Source of the DNA: Aquipseudomonas ullengensis
GTDB taxonomy: Bacteria > Pseudomonadota > Gammaproteobacteria > Pseudomonadales > Pseudomonadaceae
Assembly (NCBI RefSeq): GCF_014174475.1
Contig: NZ_JACJUD010000007.1
Coordinates: 62,001-126,000 of the forward strand
Length of the DNA: 64,000 nucleotides
Reading direction: 5' to 3'
The notes beneath the pieces were generated by a model. The model did not search any database and was not told the DNA's origin. It was given only the letters and a program-made list of their open reading frames with translations. The position numbers and the translations under genes were made by a program. Below are positions 35,041-44,406 of this stretch, piece after piece (the stretch's first letter is position 1; each line of letters starts with the position of its first letter).

Positions 35041-36837
35041 CTAGAAGTGTTCGTCGTCCATCGCCAGTACCGCGCCCCCCCCTTGGGTCAGCGTTTGCGC
35101 CAGGCCTTCGGCGCGTACCAGCAGGTGCTCGGCGTAAAAACGCGCGGTTTGCAGCTTGGCTTGATAGAACGCGACCTCGGTGTTGCCGGCGCCCAGTTGT
35201 TGCTGGGCGACCAGTGCTGCGCGGGCCAGCTGCCAGCCGCCGGCGACGAGACCGAATAGCTCAAGGAAGGGCACCGAACCTGCCGATACCTGGTGTACCT
35301 GAGTGTCGTAATGCGCAACGATGTAGCTGATCGCTTGTTCCAGCGCTTTGATGCCCTGTCCCAGTGCGCGGGCGATGGGGGCGAGGGATGCATCGTTGCG
35401 CCGCAAGAGTGAGTCTTCCACGGTGCGCATCTGCGCCATGACGTGCCTTGCTGCCTGGCCTTGGTCGCGGGCGATCTTGCGGCCGATTAGGTCTGCGGCC
35501 TGAATGCCGGTGGTGCCTTCGTAGATGGTGGTGATGCGTGCATCGCGTAGATGCTGGGCGGCACCGGTTTCCTCGATGAAGCCCATGCCGCCATGGATCT
35601 GTACGCCGAGCGAGGCGATGTCGATGGCGCTCTCGGTGCTCCAGCCCTTGACCACCGGGATCATCAGGTCAACGAAGGCCTGACTGTGCTGGCGCTGGGA
35701 GTCGTCGGTATGGCGCTGAGCGATGTCCATGGCGGTGGCCACTGCGCAGGCCAGTGCACGCATGGCTTCGGTGCGCGACTTCATCGACAGCAGCATGCGC
35801 CTCACATCAGGGTGACGGATGATCGCCACCTTGTTGCGGCTCTTGGCGCCTAGTTCGCTGCCCTGCACGCGATCGCGGGCATAGGCCAGGGCGCGCTGGT
35901 AGGCGCGCTCGGCAATGCCGATACCCTCAATGCCGACCGAGAAGCGTGCGGCATTCATCATGATGAACATGTATTCCAGGCCACGGTTCTCTTCGCCGAC
36001 TAGCCAGCCGTGCGCCCCCTCTTTGTCACCAAAGGCGAGCACAGCGGTGGGGCTGGCGTGGATGCCGAGCTTGTGCTCGATCGACACGCAGCGCACGTCG
36101 TTGCGTGCGCCGAGGCAGCCGTCTGGGTTGACCAGGAATTTCGGCACGACGAACAGCGAGATTCCTTTGACGCCGTCGGGTGCTCCCGGTACGCGAGCCA
36201 GTACCAGATGGACGATGTTATCGGTGAGGTCATGCTCGCCGTAGGTGATGAATATCTTCTGTCCATAGACACGGTAGCTGCCGTCGCCTTGTGGCTCGGC
36301 GCGGCTGCGCACGGCTGCGAGATCCGAACCGGCCTGCGGCTCGGTGAGGTTCATGCTGCCTGTCCACTCACCGCTGACCATCTTCGGCAGGTAGGTTTCT
36401 TTCAAATAGTCGGAGCCGCGTAATTCGATAGCTTCGATAGCGCCGCGGGTCAGCATTGGGCACAGGCCGAACGCGACGTTGGCTCCGTTCCACATTTCCT
36501 CGACCAGCGCAGAGATCAGTCGCGGTAAGCCTTGGCCACCGAACTCAGGGGTACAGGACAGCGCATTCCAGCCGCTTGCGACGAACTGGGCATAGGCGTG
36601 CTTCCAGCCGGTCGGAGTGCTCACCGCACCATCGCTCCAGCGGGCACCTTGCAGGTCGCCGCTGATGTTGAGTGGTGACAACACACCGCTGGCGTACTTG
36701 TCAGCCTCGTCGAGGATCGCTGCAGCCAGATCTGCGCCTATTTCTTCGCAGCCCGGCAGGGTGCTGACTTGGTTCAGATGCTCCAGTTCGTTGAGGACGA
36801 ACTGCATGTCACGCAGAGGGGCGTGGTATTCACTCAT
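35041..36837 (-). CDS. acyl-CoA dehydrogenase, large DmdC-like type
   Basis: A 598-residue acyl-CoA dehydrogenase of the large type with an added C-terminal domain, as in DmdC/FadE-like proteins. The FAD/substrate core shows TGSMNLTEPQAGSDLAAVRSRA and the YEGTTGIQAADLIGRK segment, which carries the catalytic Glu of the medium-chain type. The last 130 residues form the extra helical domain. It begins 23 bp after a Rho-independent terminator that closes the SDR operon, so its expression may depend on read-through. It is separated from the esterase operon by 129 bp. Confidence 0.88.
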   Translation of the reverse strand: MSEYHAPLRDMQFVLNELEHLNQVSTLPGCEEIGADLAAAILDEADKYASGVLSPLNISGDLQGARWSDGAVSTPTGWKHAYAQFVASGWNALSCTPEFGGQGLPRLISALVEEMWNGANVAFGLCPMLTRGAIEAIELRGSDYLKETYLPKMVSGEWTGSMNLTEPQAGSDLAAVRSRAEPQGDGSYRVYGQKIFITYGEHDLTDNIVHLVLARVPGAPDGVKGISLFVVPKFLVNPDGCLGARNDVRCVSIEHKLGIHASPTAVLAFGDKEGAHGWLVGEENRGLEYMFIMMNAARFSVGIEGIGIAERAYQRALAYARDRVQGSELGAKSRNKVAIIRHPDVRRMLLSMKSRTEAMRALACAVATAMDIAQRHTDDSQRQHSQAFVDLMIPVVKGWSTESAIDIASLGVQIHGGMGFIEETGAAQHLRDARITTIYEGTTGIQAADLIGRKIARDQGQAARHVMAQMRTVEDSLLRRNDASLAPIARALGQGIKALEQAISYIVAHYDTQVHQVSAGSVPFLELFGLVAGGWQLARAALVAQQQLGAGNTEVAFYQAKLQTARFYAEHLLVRAEGLAQTLTQGGGAVLAMDDEHF

Positions 36838-36859
36838 GGATTCGGCTTCGTGTAGACAA

Positions 36860-36893
36860 AGAAAAAGCGGGCCTTCGCGAAGGAGGGCCCGCT
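36860..36893 (-). terminator. terminator/attenuator after the SDR gene
   Basis: On the minus strand AGCGGGCC pairs with GGCCCGCT with an inner CTTCGCGAAG fold, followed by TTTTTC. It separates the SDR gene from the acyl-CoA dehydrogenase that starts at 36837. Confidence 0.8.
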
Positions 36894-36910
36894 ATGGGGA
36901 TTGCTAGCGG

Positions 36911-37735
36911 TTACATCAGGTCGCCGGCCACCGCGATGGTTTGTGCGGTGATGTAGTTCGACTCTGGCGAGCAGAACAGGTACACGGCGTTGGCTGCTTC
37001 TTCCGGGGTACCGGCGCGGCCCAGCGGGTTGCGCGCAGCGTGGTTTTTCGCCGCGTCGGGGTTGATGCCGACGCGGATGTCGCGCCCGTCGATCTTCACG
37101 GTGGCACCGGCGTGGGCGTCGGCACGGGTCATGCGGGTCTCGATGAAGCCGAAGGCCACAGCGTTGACGTTGACCTTGAAACGGCCCCACTCGCGGGCCA
37201 GGGCACGGGTCATGCCGAGTACACCGGCCTTGGCGCCGGAGTAGTTCATCTGCCCGGCGTTGCCGCGCAGCGCGGAGACCGAGGAGATGTTGACCACCTT
37301 GCGGAACACTTCGAGGCCGGCGGCCTGTTCAGCCTGGGCCTGTGCCTTGATGATCGGGTAGGCGGCACGCAGGATGCGGAACGGTGCGGTCATGTGGCAG
37401 TCGAGAATGGCGTACCACTGCTCGTCGGTCATCTTCTGCACTACGTCGTCCCAGGTGTAGCCTGCGTTGTTGACGATGATGTCGATGCCGCCAAAGCTGT
37501 CCACCGCGGTCTTCACGTAGCGTTCGCCGAAGTCCGGGGCACTGACGTTGCCGTGGCAGATGGCGGCTTCGCCACCCAGCTTGCGGATCAGCTCGGCGGT
37601 TTCCTGGGCCGGTTCCAGGTCGAGGTCATTGATGACGATACGCGCGCCTTCGCTGGCCAGTTTCAGGGCGATCTGTTGACCGATGCCGCGGCCGGAGCCG
37701 GTGACCAGTGCTACTTTGCCGTCGAGTTTTGCCAT
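36911..37735 (-). CDS. short-chain dehydrogenase/reductase (3-hydroxyacyl-CoA type)
   Basis: A 274-residue SDR. It has TGSGRGIGQQIA for cofactor binding, NNAG in the core, and the catalytic Ser and YxxxK (MNYSGAKAG). The acidic residue of INDLDLEPA suggests NAD(H) preference. FabG- or hydroxyacyl-CoA-dehydrogenase-like; in this cluster it most probably oxidises 3-hydroxyacyl-CoA after the MaoC hydratase step. AGGAG lies before the ATG. It is the last gene of the unit that starts at 41061. Confidence 0.88.
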   Translation of the reverse strand: MAKLDGKVALVTGSGRGIGQQIALKLASEGARIVINDLDLEPAQETAELIRKLGGEAAICHGNVSAPDFGERYVKTAVDSFGGIDIIVNNAGYTWDDVVQKMTDEQWYAILDCHMTAPFRILRAAYPIIKAQAQAEQAAGLEVFRKVVNISSVSALRGNAGQMNYSGAKAGVLGMTRALAREWGRFKVNVNAVAFGFIETRMTRADAHAGATVKIDGRDIRVGINPDAAKNHAARNPLGRAGTPEEAANAVYLFCSPESNYITAQTIAVAGDLM

Positions 37736-37761
37736 GGGATGTACTCCTGTCTGAATGGGGG

Positions 37762-38178
37762 TTAGAGGGCGATCACGGCGTCGCCGAGTATCTTCACGTC
37801 GCCGTATTGGTTGGCGGTCTGGATTTCCACCTTGATGCGCTGTTCACCGTCGGCCGCGAACTTCTCCACCACCTTGCCGGTGCAGGTGATCTGGTGGCCG
37901 AGGTGGGTGATGCCGACGAAGCGCACACCGAACTCGCGCAGCTGGCGCTGGTCGACCCACTGGGTCAGCAGGCGGCCGAGGTAGGCCATCGACAACATGC
38001 CGTGGGCGAACACGTCGTTCATGCCGGCCTTGCGCGCGTAGTCGATGTCGATGTGGAGTGGGTTGTGGTCGTTCGAGGCGCCGGCGAACAACCCCAGGGT
38101 GGTGCGATTGATCGGCGCCAGGGCTAGCGGCGGCAGCAGGTCGCCGACCTGGATGGAGTCGAAAGTAACTGTGCTCAT
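37762..38178 (-). CDS. MaoC-like (R)-hydratase, catalytic subunit
   Basis: A 138-residue MaoC hotdog protein. The hydratase-2 motif is intact: LFAGASNDHNPLHIDIDYARKAG gives the Asp/His catalytic pair (ND-NPLH) and FAHGMLSMAYLG the following helix. It should hydrate 2-enoyl-CoA. A second, degenerate MaoC gene lies 14 bp upstream, so the two may form one heterodimeric hydratase as described for steroid side-chain enzymes of the ChsH1/ChsH2 type. Confidence 0.87.
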   Translation of the reverse strand: MSTVTFDSIQVGDLLPPLALAPINRTTLGLFAGASNDHNPLHIDIDYARKAGMNDVFAHGMLSMAYLGRLLTQWVDQRQLREFGVRFVGITHLGHQITCTGKVVEKFAADGEQRIKVEIQTANQYGDVKILGDAVIAL

Positions 38179-38192
38179 CGGGGTTCTCCGGT

Positions 38193-38633
38193 TCAGCCGT
38201 TGCGATGGACGAGGACGGTGCGCAGATCCGCCACGTGCTCGCCGCGCTGGTTGGTCACACGCGACTCGCGCACCACGAACTCCAGGGCGCCGCCTTTCTT
38301 GGCGTAGATGTCAGCGATGCGCACGTCGAAATGCAGTTGGTCGCCGGCGTAGGCCATGCGGTGGTACTTGAAGGTCTCCTCACCGTGCAGCACGCGGGCT
38401 GGGACGATGCCTAGTTCATCGCGCCAGGCTTGCGACGGCATGAGGAATTCCAGCGAGAAGAGGAAGGTCGGTGGCAGCGGCAGGCCAGGATGGCCTGCGT
38501 CACGCGCGGCGTTTTCGTCGAAGTAGATCGGGTTGGTTTCGCCGACAGTCTTGGCGAACAGGCGCAGTTGCCCGGCCTCGGCGGCGACGGTGAAGGAGCC
38601 GATCTCCTTGCCGATGTGTTTGGGGTCGATCAT
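38193..38633 (-). CDS. MaoC N-terminal-type dehydratase partner, degenerate active site
   Basis: A 146-residue hotdog protein of the FAS1-like dehydratase (MaoC N-terminal) type, opening MIDPKHIGKEIGSF. The place of the hydratase motif reads VGETNPIYFDENAARDAG: the catalytic Asp and His are Glu and Tyr. It keeps the fold features (GLPLPPTFLFSLEF) but probably binds substrate rather than catalyses. The ATG at 38633 has GGAG 9 nt upstream; a GTG at 38690 is an alternative longer start. It precedes the active MaoC gene by 14 bp. Confidence 0.82.
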   Translation of the reverse strand: MIDPKHIGKEIGSFTVAAEAGQLRLFAKTVGETNPIYFDENAARDAGHPGLPLPPTFLFSLEFLMPSQAWRDELGIVPARVLHGEETFKYHRMAYAGDQLHFDVRIADIYAKKGGALEFVVRESRVTNQRGEHVADLRTVLVHRNG

Positions 38634-38707
38634 GTCGTACAACTCCATGGGTTGCAGGCGAGGAACAGCGTCGACGGCGGTGGCCGTCACCGGTGTTCCC
38701 GGGGCTG

Positions 38708-39892
38708 TCAGTGCTTCTGGTAAACGGTCACCACGCAGGCGCCGCCTAGGCCGAGGTTGTGCTGCACGCCGACGCGTGCGCCTTCAACCTGGCGGGCTTC
38801 GGCGCTGCCGCGCAGCTGGTGGGTCAGCTCGTAGCACTGCGCCAGGCCGGTGGCGCCCAGCGGGTGGCCCTTGGACAGCAGGCCGCCGGACGGGTTGGTC
38901 ACCCACTTGCCTCCGTAGGTGTTGTCGCCATCCAGGACGAACTGCTCGGCACCGCCTTCGGCGCACAGGCCCAGGCCTTCATAGGTGAGCAGCTCGTTTT
39001 GCGCGAAGCAGTCGTGGAGTTCGATCACCTGGACATCTTCCGGGCCGATGCCTGCCTGCTCGTAGGCTTGCTGAGCGGCTAGGCGGGTCATGTCGAAGCC
39101 GACTACGCGGATCATGTCCTTGGCGTCGTAGGTGCTGGGCAGGTCGGTGGTCAGCGCCTGGCCGGCGATCAGTACATCGGTGCGCAGGCCGTGCTTCTTG
39201 GCGAAGGCTTCCGAGACGACCAGGGCCGCAGCGGCGCCGCAGGTCGGCGGGCAGGCCATCAGGCGAGTCAGCACGCCTTCCCAGAGCATCGGCGCGGCGA
39301 GTACGTCTTCGGTGCTGACCACATTTCGGAATACGGCCAGCGGGTTGTTCGCGGCATGGCGGCTGGCCTTGGCGCGGATGGCGGCGAAGGTAGACAGCTG
39401 AGTACCGTACTTCTGCATGTGGGCGAAACCGGCACCGGCGAACTGGCGGATGGCGGTCGGCAGATCGGGCATGCCAACCAGCTCGTTGGTCAGTTTCAGC
39501 GCGCGCTCGGTGGCCGGGGCGCGATCGGTCCAGGCGGATTTCAGCGCGCCCGGGTTCATCTGCTCGAAACCGAAGGCCAGGGCGCAGTCCACTGCACCGC
39601 TCTGCACGGCCTGGCGGGCGAGGAACAGCGCCGAGGAGCCGGTGGCGCAGTTGTTGTTGACGTTGATCAGTGGGATACCGGTCATGCCGACGCGGTACAG
39701 GGCTTTCTGGCCGCAGGTGGAGTCGCCATACACGTAACCGGCGTAGGCCTGCTGGATGTCGCTGAAATCTAGGCCAGCGTCGGCCAGGGCCAGGCGGATG
39801 GCCTGCTCGCCCATCACGTCATAGGGCTCGTTGGTGCCCGGCTTCTTGAACTGGATCATGCCGACACCGGCGACGAATACTTTGTTGCTCAT
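38708..39892 (-). CDS. SCP-x-type thiolase (lipid-transfer protein family)
   Basis: A 394-residue thiolase of the SCP2/lipid-transfer type. The nucleophilic Cys is in NVNNNCATGSSAL; HDCFAQNE and GHPLGATGLAQCYE hold the His and second active-site region. It should cleave 3-ketoacyl-CoA with CoA. It has no C-terminal SCP2 domain and no DUF35 partner nearby, unlike the Ltp2 aldolases. A close paralogue of 398 residues is at 51279-52475. It lies between an acyl-CoA dehydrogenase and the MaoC pair. Confidence 0.9.
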   Translation of the reverse strand: MSNKVFVAGVGMIQFKKPGTNEPYDVMGEQAIRLALADAGLDFSDIQQAYAGYVYGDSTCGQKALYRVGMTGIPLINVNNNCATGSSALFLARQAVQSGAVDCALAFGFEQMNPGALKSAWTDRAPATERALKLTNELVGMPDLPTAIRQFAGAGFAHMQKYGTQLSTFAAIRAKASRHAANNPLAVFRNVVSTEDVLAAPMLWEGVLTRLMACPPTCGAAAALVVSEAFAKKHGLRTDVLIAGQALTTDLPSTYDAKDMIRVVGFDMTRLAAQQAYEQAGIGPEDVQVIELHDCFAQNELLTYEGLGLCAEGGAEQFVLDGDNTYGGKWVTNPSGGLLSKGHPLGATGLAQCYELTHQLRGSAEARQVEGARVGVQHNLGLGGACVVTVYQKH

Positions 39893-39921
39893 GCCATTTC
39901 TCCTGGTTTTATTCGTTTGGG

Positions 39922-41061
39922 TCAGAGCTTGCGTGCGATCAGTTCGCGCATGACTTCACTGGTGCCGCCGTAGATGCGGTTGACGCGCATGTCGACGAAC
40001 GCGCGGGCGATCGGGTACTCGAGCATGTAGCCGTAGCCGCCATGCAGCTGGACCATGTCGTCGATGCACTTCCATAGGGTTTCGGTGGCGTAAAGCTTGG
40101 CGATGGCCGCTTCTTCGAGGGTCAGGCGGCGGCGCATGTGTTCGCCGAGGTAGTAATCAACCATCAGGCGCACGGCCGTGGCCTGAGCCTTGATATCGGC
40201 CAGCTTGAATTTGGTGTTCTGGAAGTCCCACACGGTCTGGTTGAACGCCTTGCGTTCCTTGACGTACTCGGTGGTCTGCTCGAGCAGGCGCTCCAGCTTG
40301 GCGGCGGCGGTTACGGCAATGGAGAAACGCTCCTGCGGCAGTTCGCCCATCAGGTAAACGAAGCCTTGGCCTTCCTCACCGAGGCGGTTGCCGACCGGTA
40401 CGCGCACGTTGTCGAAGAACAGCTCGGCGGTGTCGGCGGCCGGTTGGCCGACTTTCTCCAGCTTGCGGCCGCGCTGGAAACCGGCGCGGCTGGCTTCCAC
40501 GGCGATCAGGCTGATGCCCTTGGCGCCAGCTGCCGGGTCGGTCTTGCACACCACGATCACCAGGTCGGCGGTCAGACCGTTGCTGATGAAGGTCTTGCTG
40601 CCGTTGATCACATACTCGTCACCGTCGCGGATGGCAGTGGTGCGTACGGCCTTGAGGTCGGAGCCGGTGCCCGGCTCGGTCATGGCGATGGCGAGGATGA
40701 TCTCGCCGGAACAAACCCCTGGCAGCCACTTCTGCTTTTGCTCATCGCTGCCACAGCGATTGATGTAGGGCGCGATGACATCCGAATGCATGCCGAAGTA
40801 GGCACCGCTCACGCCAGCACGGGCGAACTCTTCGTTGAACACGGCGCAGTGGCCGAAATCGCCACCACCACCGCCGTACTCGGGCGGCAGGGTTATCCCT
40901 AGCAAGCCTTCACGACCGGCTTTGAGCCAGGTCTCGCGGTCCACCTGTCCAGCCTGGTCCCAGTCGGCCTGGCGCGGTACGCACTCGCGCTCGAAGAAGC
41001 GGCGCGCGGTGGTGCGGAACATTTCGTGGTCGTCACGGAAGACGGTACGTTCGATATGCAC
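39922..41061 (-). CDS. acyl-CoA dehydrogenase, long-chain type
   Basis: A 379-residue acyl-CoA dehydrogenase. EPGTGSDLKAVRTTA and KTFISNGL are the FAD/substrate signatures. The C-terminus IYGGTSEVMRELIA has Gly where medium-chain enzymes carry the catalytic Glu; a Glu in ELPQERFSIA fits the position used by long-chain and isovaleryl enzymes. The GTG at 41061 behind AGGAG gives HIERTVFRDDHEM, matching the start of its paralogue at 50111; the longer open frame is not needed. First gene of the unit acdh, thiolase, MaoC pair, SDR; a palindrome lies 123 bp upstream. Confidence 0.9.
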   Translation of the reverse strand: MHIERTVFRDDHEMFRTTARRFFERECVPRQADWDQAGQVDRETWLKAGREGLLGITLPPEYGGGGGDFGHCAVFNEEFARAGVSGAYFGMHSDVIAPYINRCGSDEQKQKWLPGVCSGEIILAIAMTEPGTGSDLKAVRTTAIRDGDEYVINGSKTFISNGLTADLVIVVCKTDPAAGAKGISLIAVEASRAGFQRGRKLEKVGQPAADTAELFFDNVRVPVGNRLGEEGQGFVYLMGELPQERFSIAVTAAAKLERLLEQTTEYVKERKAFNQTVWDFQNTKFKLADIKAQATAVRLMVDYYLGEHMRRRLTLEEAAIAKLYATETLWKCIDDMVQLHGGYGYMLEYPIARAFVDMRVNRIYGGTSEVMRELIARKL

Positions 41062-41183
41062 GGAAGACTCCTGCTTGTACACCGGCCTGCACATCGGTGC
41101 GGCGGCTACAAAGCGTCGTGGTGGCACGTAATGCGCCGCGTTGATCCTGGCGCTACGGTAGGCCGCGACCACCCAGGCGAACG

Positions 41184-41200
41184 CCACCCGTGATGGGTGG
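41184..41200 (-). promoter_or_regulatory. palindromic operator candidate, site A
   Basis: CCACC-CGTGAT-GGGTGG within a longer perfect dyad CGCCACCC-GTGAT-GGGTGGCG (41182-41202). It lies 123 bp upstream of the acyl-CoA dehydrogenase start at 41061 and belongs to the six-site family listed in the findings. Confidence 0.65.
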
Positions 41201-41331
41201 CGAGGCTTGAGGTGTGACAGGCGTGAGAGGAGTAAGCGCTGACGAGCAGGCAGGCTCAGGGATGGCGAGGCTGTTCAGGTGCGGGCAAAGGCAGGAGGGC
41301 GCTGTGCTGGGTATGAGGGTTAGCGATGGGT

Positions 41332-44151
41332 TCAGCCTTCGCCATTGGCCTCCAGATCACGAAGCCGTGCCACTGCTTCATCGCGGCTGCTGACACCGAG
41401 CTTGCTGTAGATGTGCCGCAGGTGCCATTTGACCGTCTCGTGAGACAGACCCAGGGCGCGGGCGATCTTCTTGTTGGGCAGGGCTTGGGCTAGCAACCTC
41501 AGCACTTCCAGCTCGCGCTCGCTCAGAGGCTCCATGCCCGGAGCCAATTGCCAGCCCGGTTTGCTGGGTTGCACGGGTGTGCTTTCAGGTTTGCGTTGCG
41601 TAGCCTGCAGACGCTCCACGTAGAACGCCAGAACCGGATCGAGGGTTTCGCGCAGGGCAATCTCACTGATGAGTGCCAGAGCCGATGGATCGGCATCGAG
41701 CAGATTGCGCACCTGGCCATAGCGATGGCCTACGCGCAGTACTGCGAGCACCTTGTCCCGGGCGGAATCCACCAAGCCACGCTGCGCATCGAACATCGCG
41801 CTGAGCAGAGTCAGGCGCGGAATACCCAGCTTGCGCCCGCCGCTTTCGCACAGGGCCATCACCTTGTTGAGCCTGAGTTGCGCCCCCTGGACATCGCCCA
41901 GGGCGGCTTGCCAGCGCACGTGGGCGTGTTCGGTCAGAATACGGATATCGCCCAAGGCACTGCGTTCGCTGTTGGGGTGGCGTGCATCAAGCACATCCAG
42001 GCGCGCCAGCTGGGTTTCCGCAGCCACCTGTTCACCCAGTTGCAGGTGCCAGAAAATCTGCCGCGCCAGGCTGTGCGCCTGCAAGCGCGGCAGGTCGAGC
42101 TTACGCGCATATTCTTCCAGGCGTTCGAGGTAGGCGAAGGCTTCGCGGTGGTTGCCCAGTGCCCATTGGCATTTGGCCAACACTTCCAGCACGCGCAGCA
42201 CCGAGTCGGGAATCGACACCCGCTCGAAGATATCCACTGAGCGCGCCAGCAGTTCGTAAGCCGCTTCCACTTCGTTGTTTTCGTACAGCACTTCGCCGAG
42301 CAGCGCCTTGGCGAAATACAGCGGCTCGGCGCAGGTTTTGCCACTGCGTTCGGCCTCGTAAATCACCTCGCGGTAGATGCGTTCTGCCTGGCTCATCTGG
42401 CCTTCCATGGCCAGGCTCAGGCCGACCAGGCAACGCCCCTGCAAGGTGCCGCCGGTGGTGCCAATCAGCGGCATGCCGTTGACCATCAAGGGCGGTCGGT
42501 CGAACTGCAACTGCCGCGCGCGCTCGTGTTCGCCGCGCTGCATATACAGCCACGACAGAATATTGATGCTGCCACCGACCATGATCACATCGGCACCCGG
42601 CGGCGGGTCGAGCAGCTCGGGCGCCATGGCCAGCGCGCCATCGGTGTCATCGCGCTGCACGGCAAACAGCGCGCGCACCATGGTCAGGCGAAAACGCTCC
42701 TCGCTGTTGCCTTCGGGAATGTCGTGCTGCAAGCGGCGGATGTTGTCGCTGCAGGCGGCGAACTCGCGGGTGTAGATCTGCATGCGCGCCAGCAGTACGC
42801 GCAGGTTTATGCTGGCTTGTAATTGCTCCATCGGCAGCAGTTTCACCAGCTCGATCAACAGGCGCAGATCGCCCTGCGCATACAGGCGCTCCACCTGTTG
42901 CTCCACCAGCTCGGCGGCTGCTACCGCTTCACCGCCTTGCACCGCATGCATCACCGCATCGCTGAGCTGGCCGCGGTCCCGGAACCACTGCCAGGCTCGC
43001 GAATGCACGCGCTGCTGCTCCTCGCTGCTGCGCTTGCTGAACAACTTCAGCAGGGTTTCGCGCAGCAGTGGGTGCAAGCGGTACCAGCCTTCGTCGTCGT
43101 GGCTGTCGATGGGAATCAAGAACAGGTTGTCGTTTTCCAGGCGCTGCAACAGTGCCCGCGCTTCGCTGACGGCCAGAGGACGGCCCACCAGGGCGGCGCA
43201 CAATGAGGCGCTGAAGCGGTTGCACACGGTGCAATTGAGCAGCAGGTCGAGGTCGGGCACCGACAGTTGGGCGAGCACCTGGGCCTCGAAGAAATGCGCA
43301 AAGCTTTCGTTGTCGCGCAGGTGCGCCTGAGTGGTGGCCGGGTCAGGGGTGGTCAGGCTCGGGCGTTGGCGGCTTTTCTTGCGGCTCACGGCCACCAGTT
43401 GCAGACCGGCAATCCAGCCGTCGGTCATGTCGTAGATCACCTGCACTTCTTGCGGGCTGATTTCACCCAGGTGCGCGGTGAGAAATTGCTGCGCCTCGTC
43501 GTAGGTGAAACGCAGGTCACGCAGGTCCAGCTCCATGGTCAGGTTCTGGCTACGCAGCCGCGCCAACGACAAGGGCACCACGCTGCGCGACACCAGCACC
43601 ACGTGCAGGTTGTTCGGCGCGTACTCGATCAGCCATTGCAGGGCCTGATGGATAGCCACATCGGTGAGGGTGTGCAGGTCGTCGAGTACCAGCACCAATT
43701 CCCGCGGGTGGCTGCCGATGCCGCGCACCAGGGTGATGATGGTGCGTTCCACGGCCTCGCTGTCGCTGCTGTAACCCTCTACCAGTAGGGCGTCGCGTAC
43801 CAGCGCTGGGTCGACCTGGGCCAGGCTGGCCAGCAGGTAATCGAGAAAACGCGCGAGCTGATTGTCGTCGCTGGTCAGTGTCAGCCAGGCCACATCGAAC
43901 CCCAGCGGCAGCAGCATTTGCCGCCACGCCACCAGGGCGGTGGTCTTACCGCAACCGGCCGGGCCTTTGAGCACGATGCAGCGCCGGCGGCGGGCGTCCT
44001 GCAGCAGGCCGTGCAGTTTTTCCCGCGGGACCAGGCGCGCGCTGCTGCGCGGTGGCGAGACTTTGCTGCTGTCCACCGGGCTCTGGCTGTTGACGTGCTC
44101 ACCGGGGCTGATAGCGGGGGCGGCCGTCGTTGTTTTTGTTTTTTTATCCAT
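41332..44151 (-). CDS. MalT-type LuxR (LAL) transcriptional regulator
   Basis: A 939-residue LAL regulator. A Walker A motif (GPAGCGKTT, residues 63-71) and Walker B (LVLVLDDLH) form the STAND ATPase. A winged-helix region and a long helical repeat (TPR-like) domain follow. The last 65 residues are the LuxR helix-turn-helix (LSERELEVLRLLAQALPNKKIARALGLS). Such proteins turn on catabolic operons when an inducer is bound. It is divergent from the racemase gene across 255 bp that hold a palindrome. ATG at 44151; the frame is open further 5' without a good start. Confidence 0.9.
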   Translation of the reverse strand: MDKKTKTTTAAPAISPGEHVNSQSPVDSSKVSPPRSSARLVPREKLHGLLQDARRRRCIVLKGPAGCGKTTALVAWRQMLLPLGFDVAWLTLTSDDNQLARFLDYLLASLAQVDPALVRDALLVEGYSSDSEAVERTIITLVRGIGSHPRELVLVLDDLHTLTDVAIHQALQWLIEYAPNNLHVVLVSRSVVPLSLARLRSQNLTMELDLRDLRFTYDEAQQFLTAHLGEISPQEVQVIYDMTDGWIAGLQLVAVSRKKSRQRPSLTTPDPATTQAHLRDNESFAHFFEAQVLAQLSVPDLDLLLNCTVCNRFSASLCAALVGRPLAVSEARALLQRLENDNLFLIPIDSHDDEGWYRLHPLLRETLLKLFSKRSSEEQQRVHSRAWQWFRDRGQLSDAVMHAVQGGEAVAAAELVEQQVERLYAQGDLRLLIELVKLLPMEQLQASINLRVLLARMQIYTREFAACSDNIRRLQHDIPEGNSEERFRLTMVRALFAVQRDDTDGALAMAPELLDPPPGADVIMVGGSINILSWLYMQRGEHERARQLQFDRPPLMVNGMPLIGTTGGTLQGRCLVGLSLAMEGQMSQAERIYREVIYEAERSGKTCAEPLYFAKALLGEVLYENNEVEAAYELLARSVDIFERVSIPDSVLRVLEVLAKCQWALGNHREAFAYLERLEEYARKLDLPRLQAHSLARQIFWHLQLGEQVAAETQLARLDVLDARHPNSERSALGDIRILTEHAHVRWQAALGDVQGAQLRLNKVMALCESGGRKLGIPRLTLLSAMFDAQRGLVDSARDKVLAVLRVGHRYGQVRNLLDADPSALALISEIALRETLDPVLAFYVERLQATQRKPESTPVQPSKPGWQLAPGMEPLSERELEVLRLLAQALPNKKIARALGLSHETVKWHLRHIYSKLGVSSRDEAVARLRDLEANGEG

Positions 44152-44290
44152 GGGAGTTCCAGGGAGCTGACTACAACGAAATGACGCCACAGCATGCCGT
44201 ATCGTGGCCTGCTACCACCAGAAGGATAACTGCATCACCGCGATCGCGCCCGCTGCAGCCCGCATTCTGTCTGGGGCTGGCGTGAGGCTG

Positions 44291-44307
44291 CCACCCGACA
44301 CGGGTGG
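44291..44307. promoter_or_regulatory. palindromic operator candidate, site B
   Basis: CCACC-CGACAC-GGGTGG, 6-bp perfect arms. It lies in the divergent region, 100 bp before the racemase start and 140 bp from the LAL regulator start, so it could serve either gene. Confidence 0.65.
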
Positions 44308-44406
44308 TCGTTCTCGGACGCGGCATTGCTCTACTGACGTCACCGGAAAACCAGGGCGCTCGAGGAGTGTCCGGCCTCCCACAGGCACGACGAAAGGGCA
44401 TGAGCG

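Noticed and set aside
38708..39892. Ltp2-type retro-aldolase instead of a thiolase
   Set aside because: Such enzymes work with a DUF35 partner encoded next door; none is seen, and the thiolase Cys and His motifs are kept.
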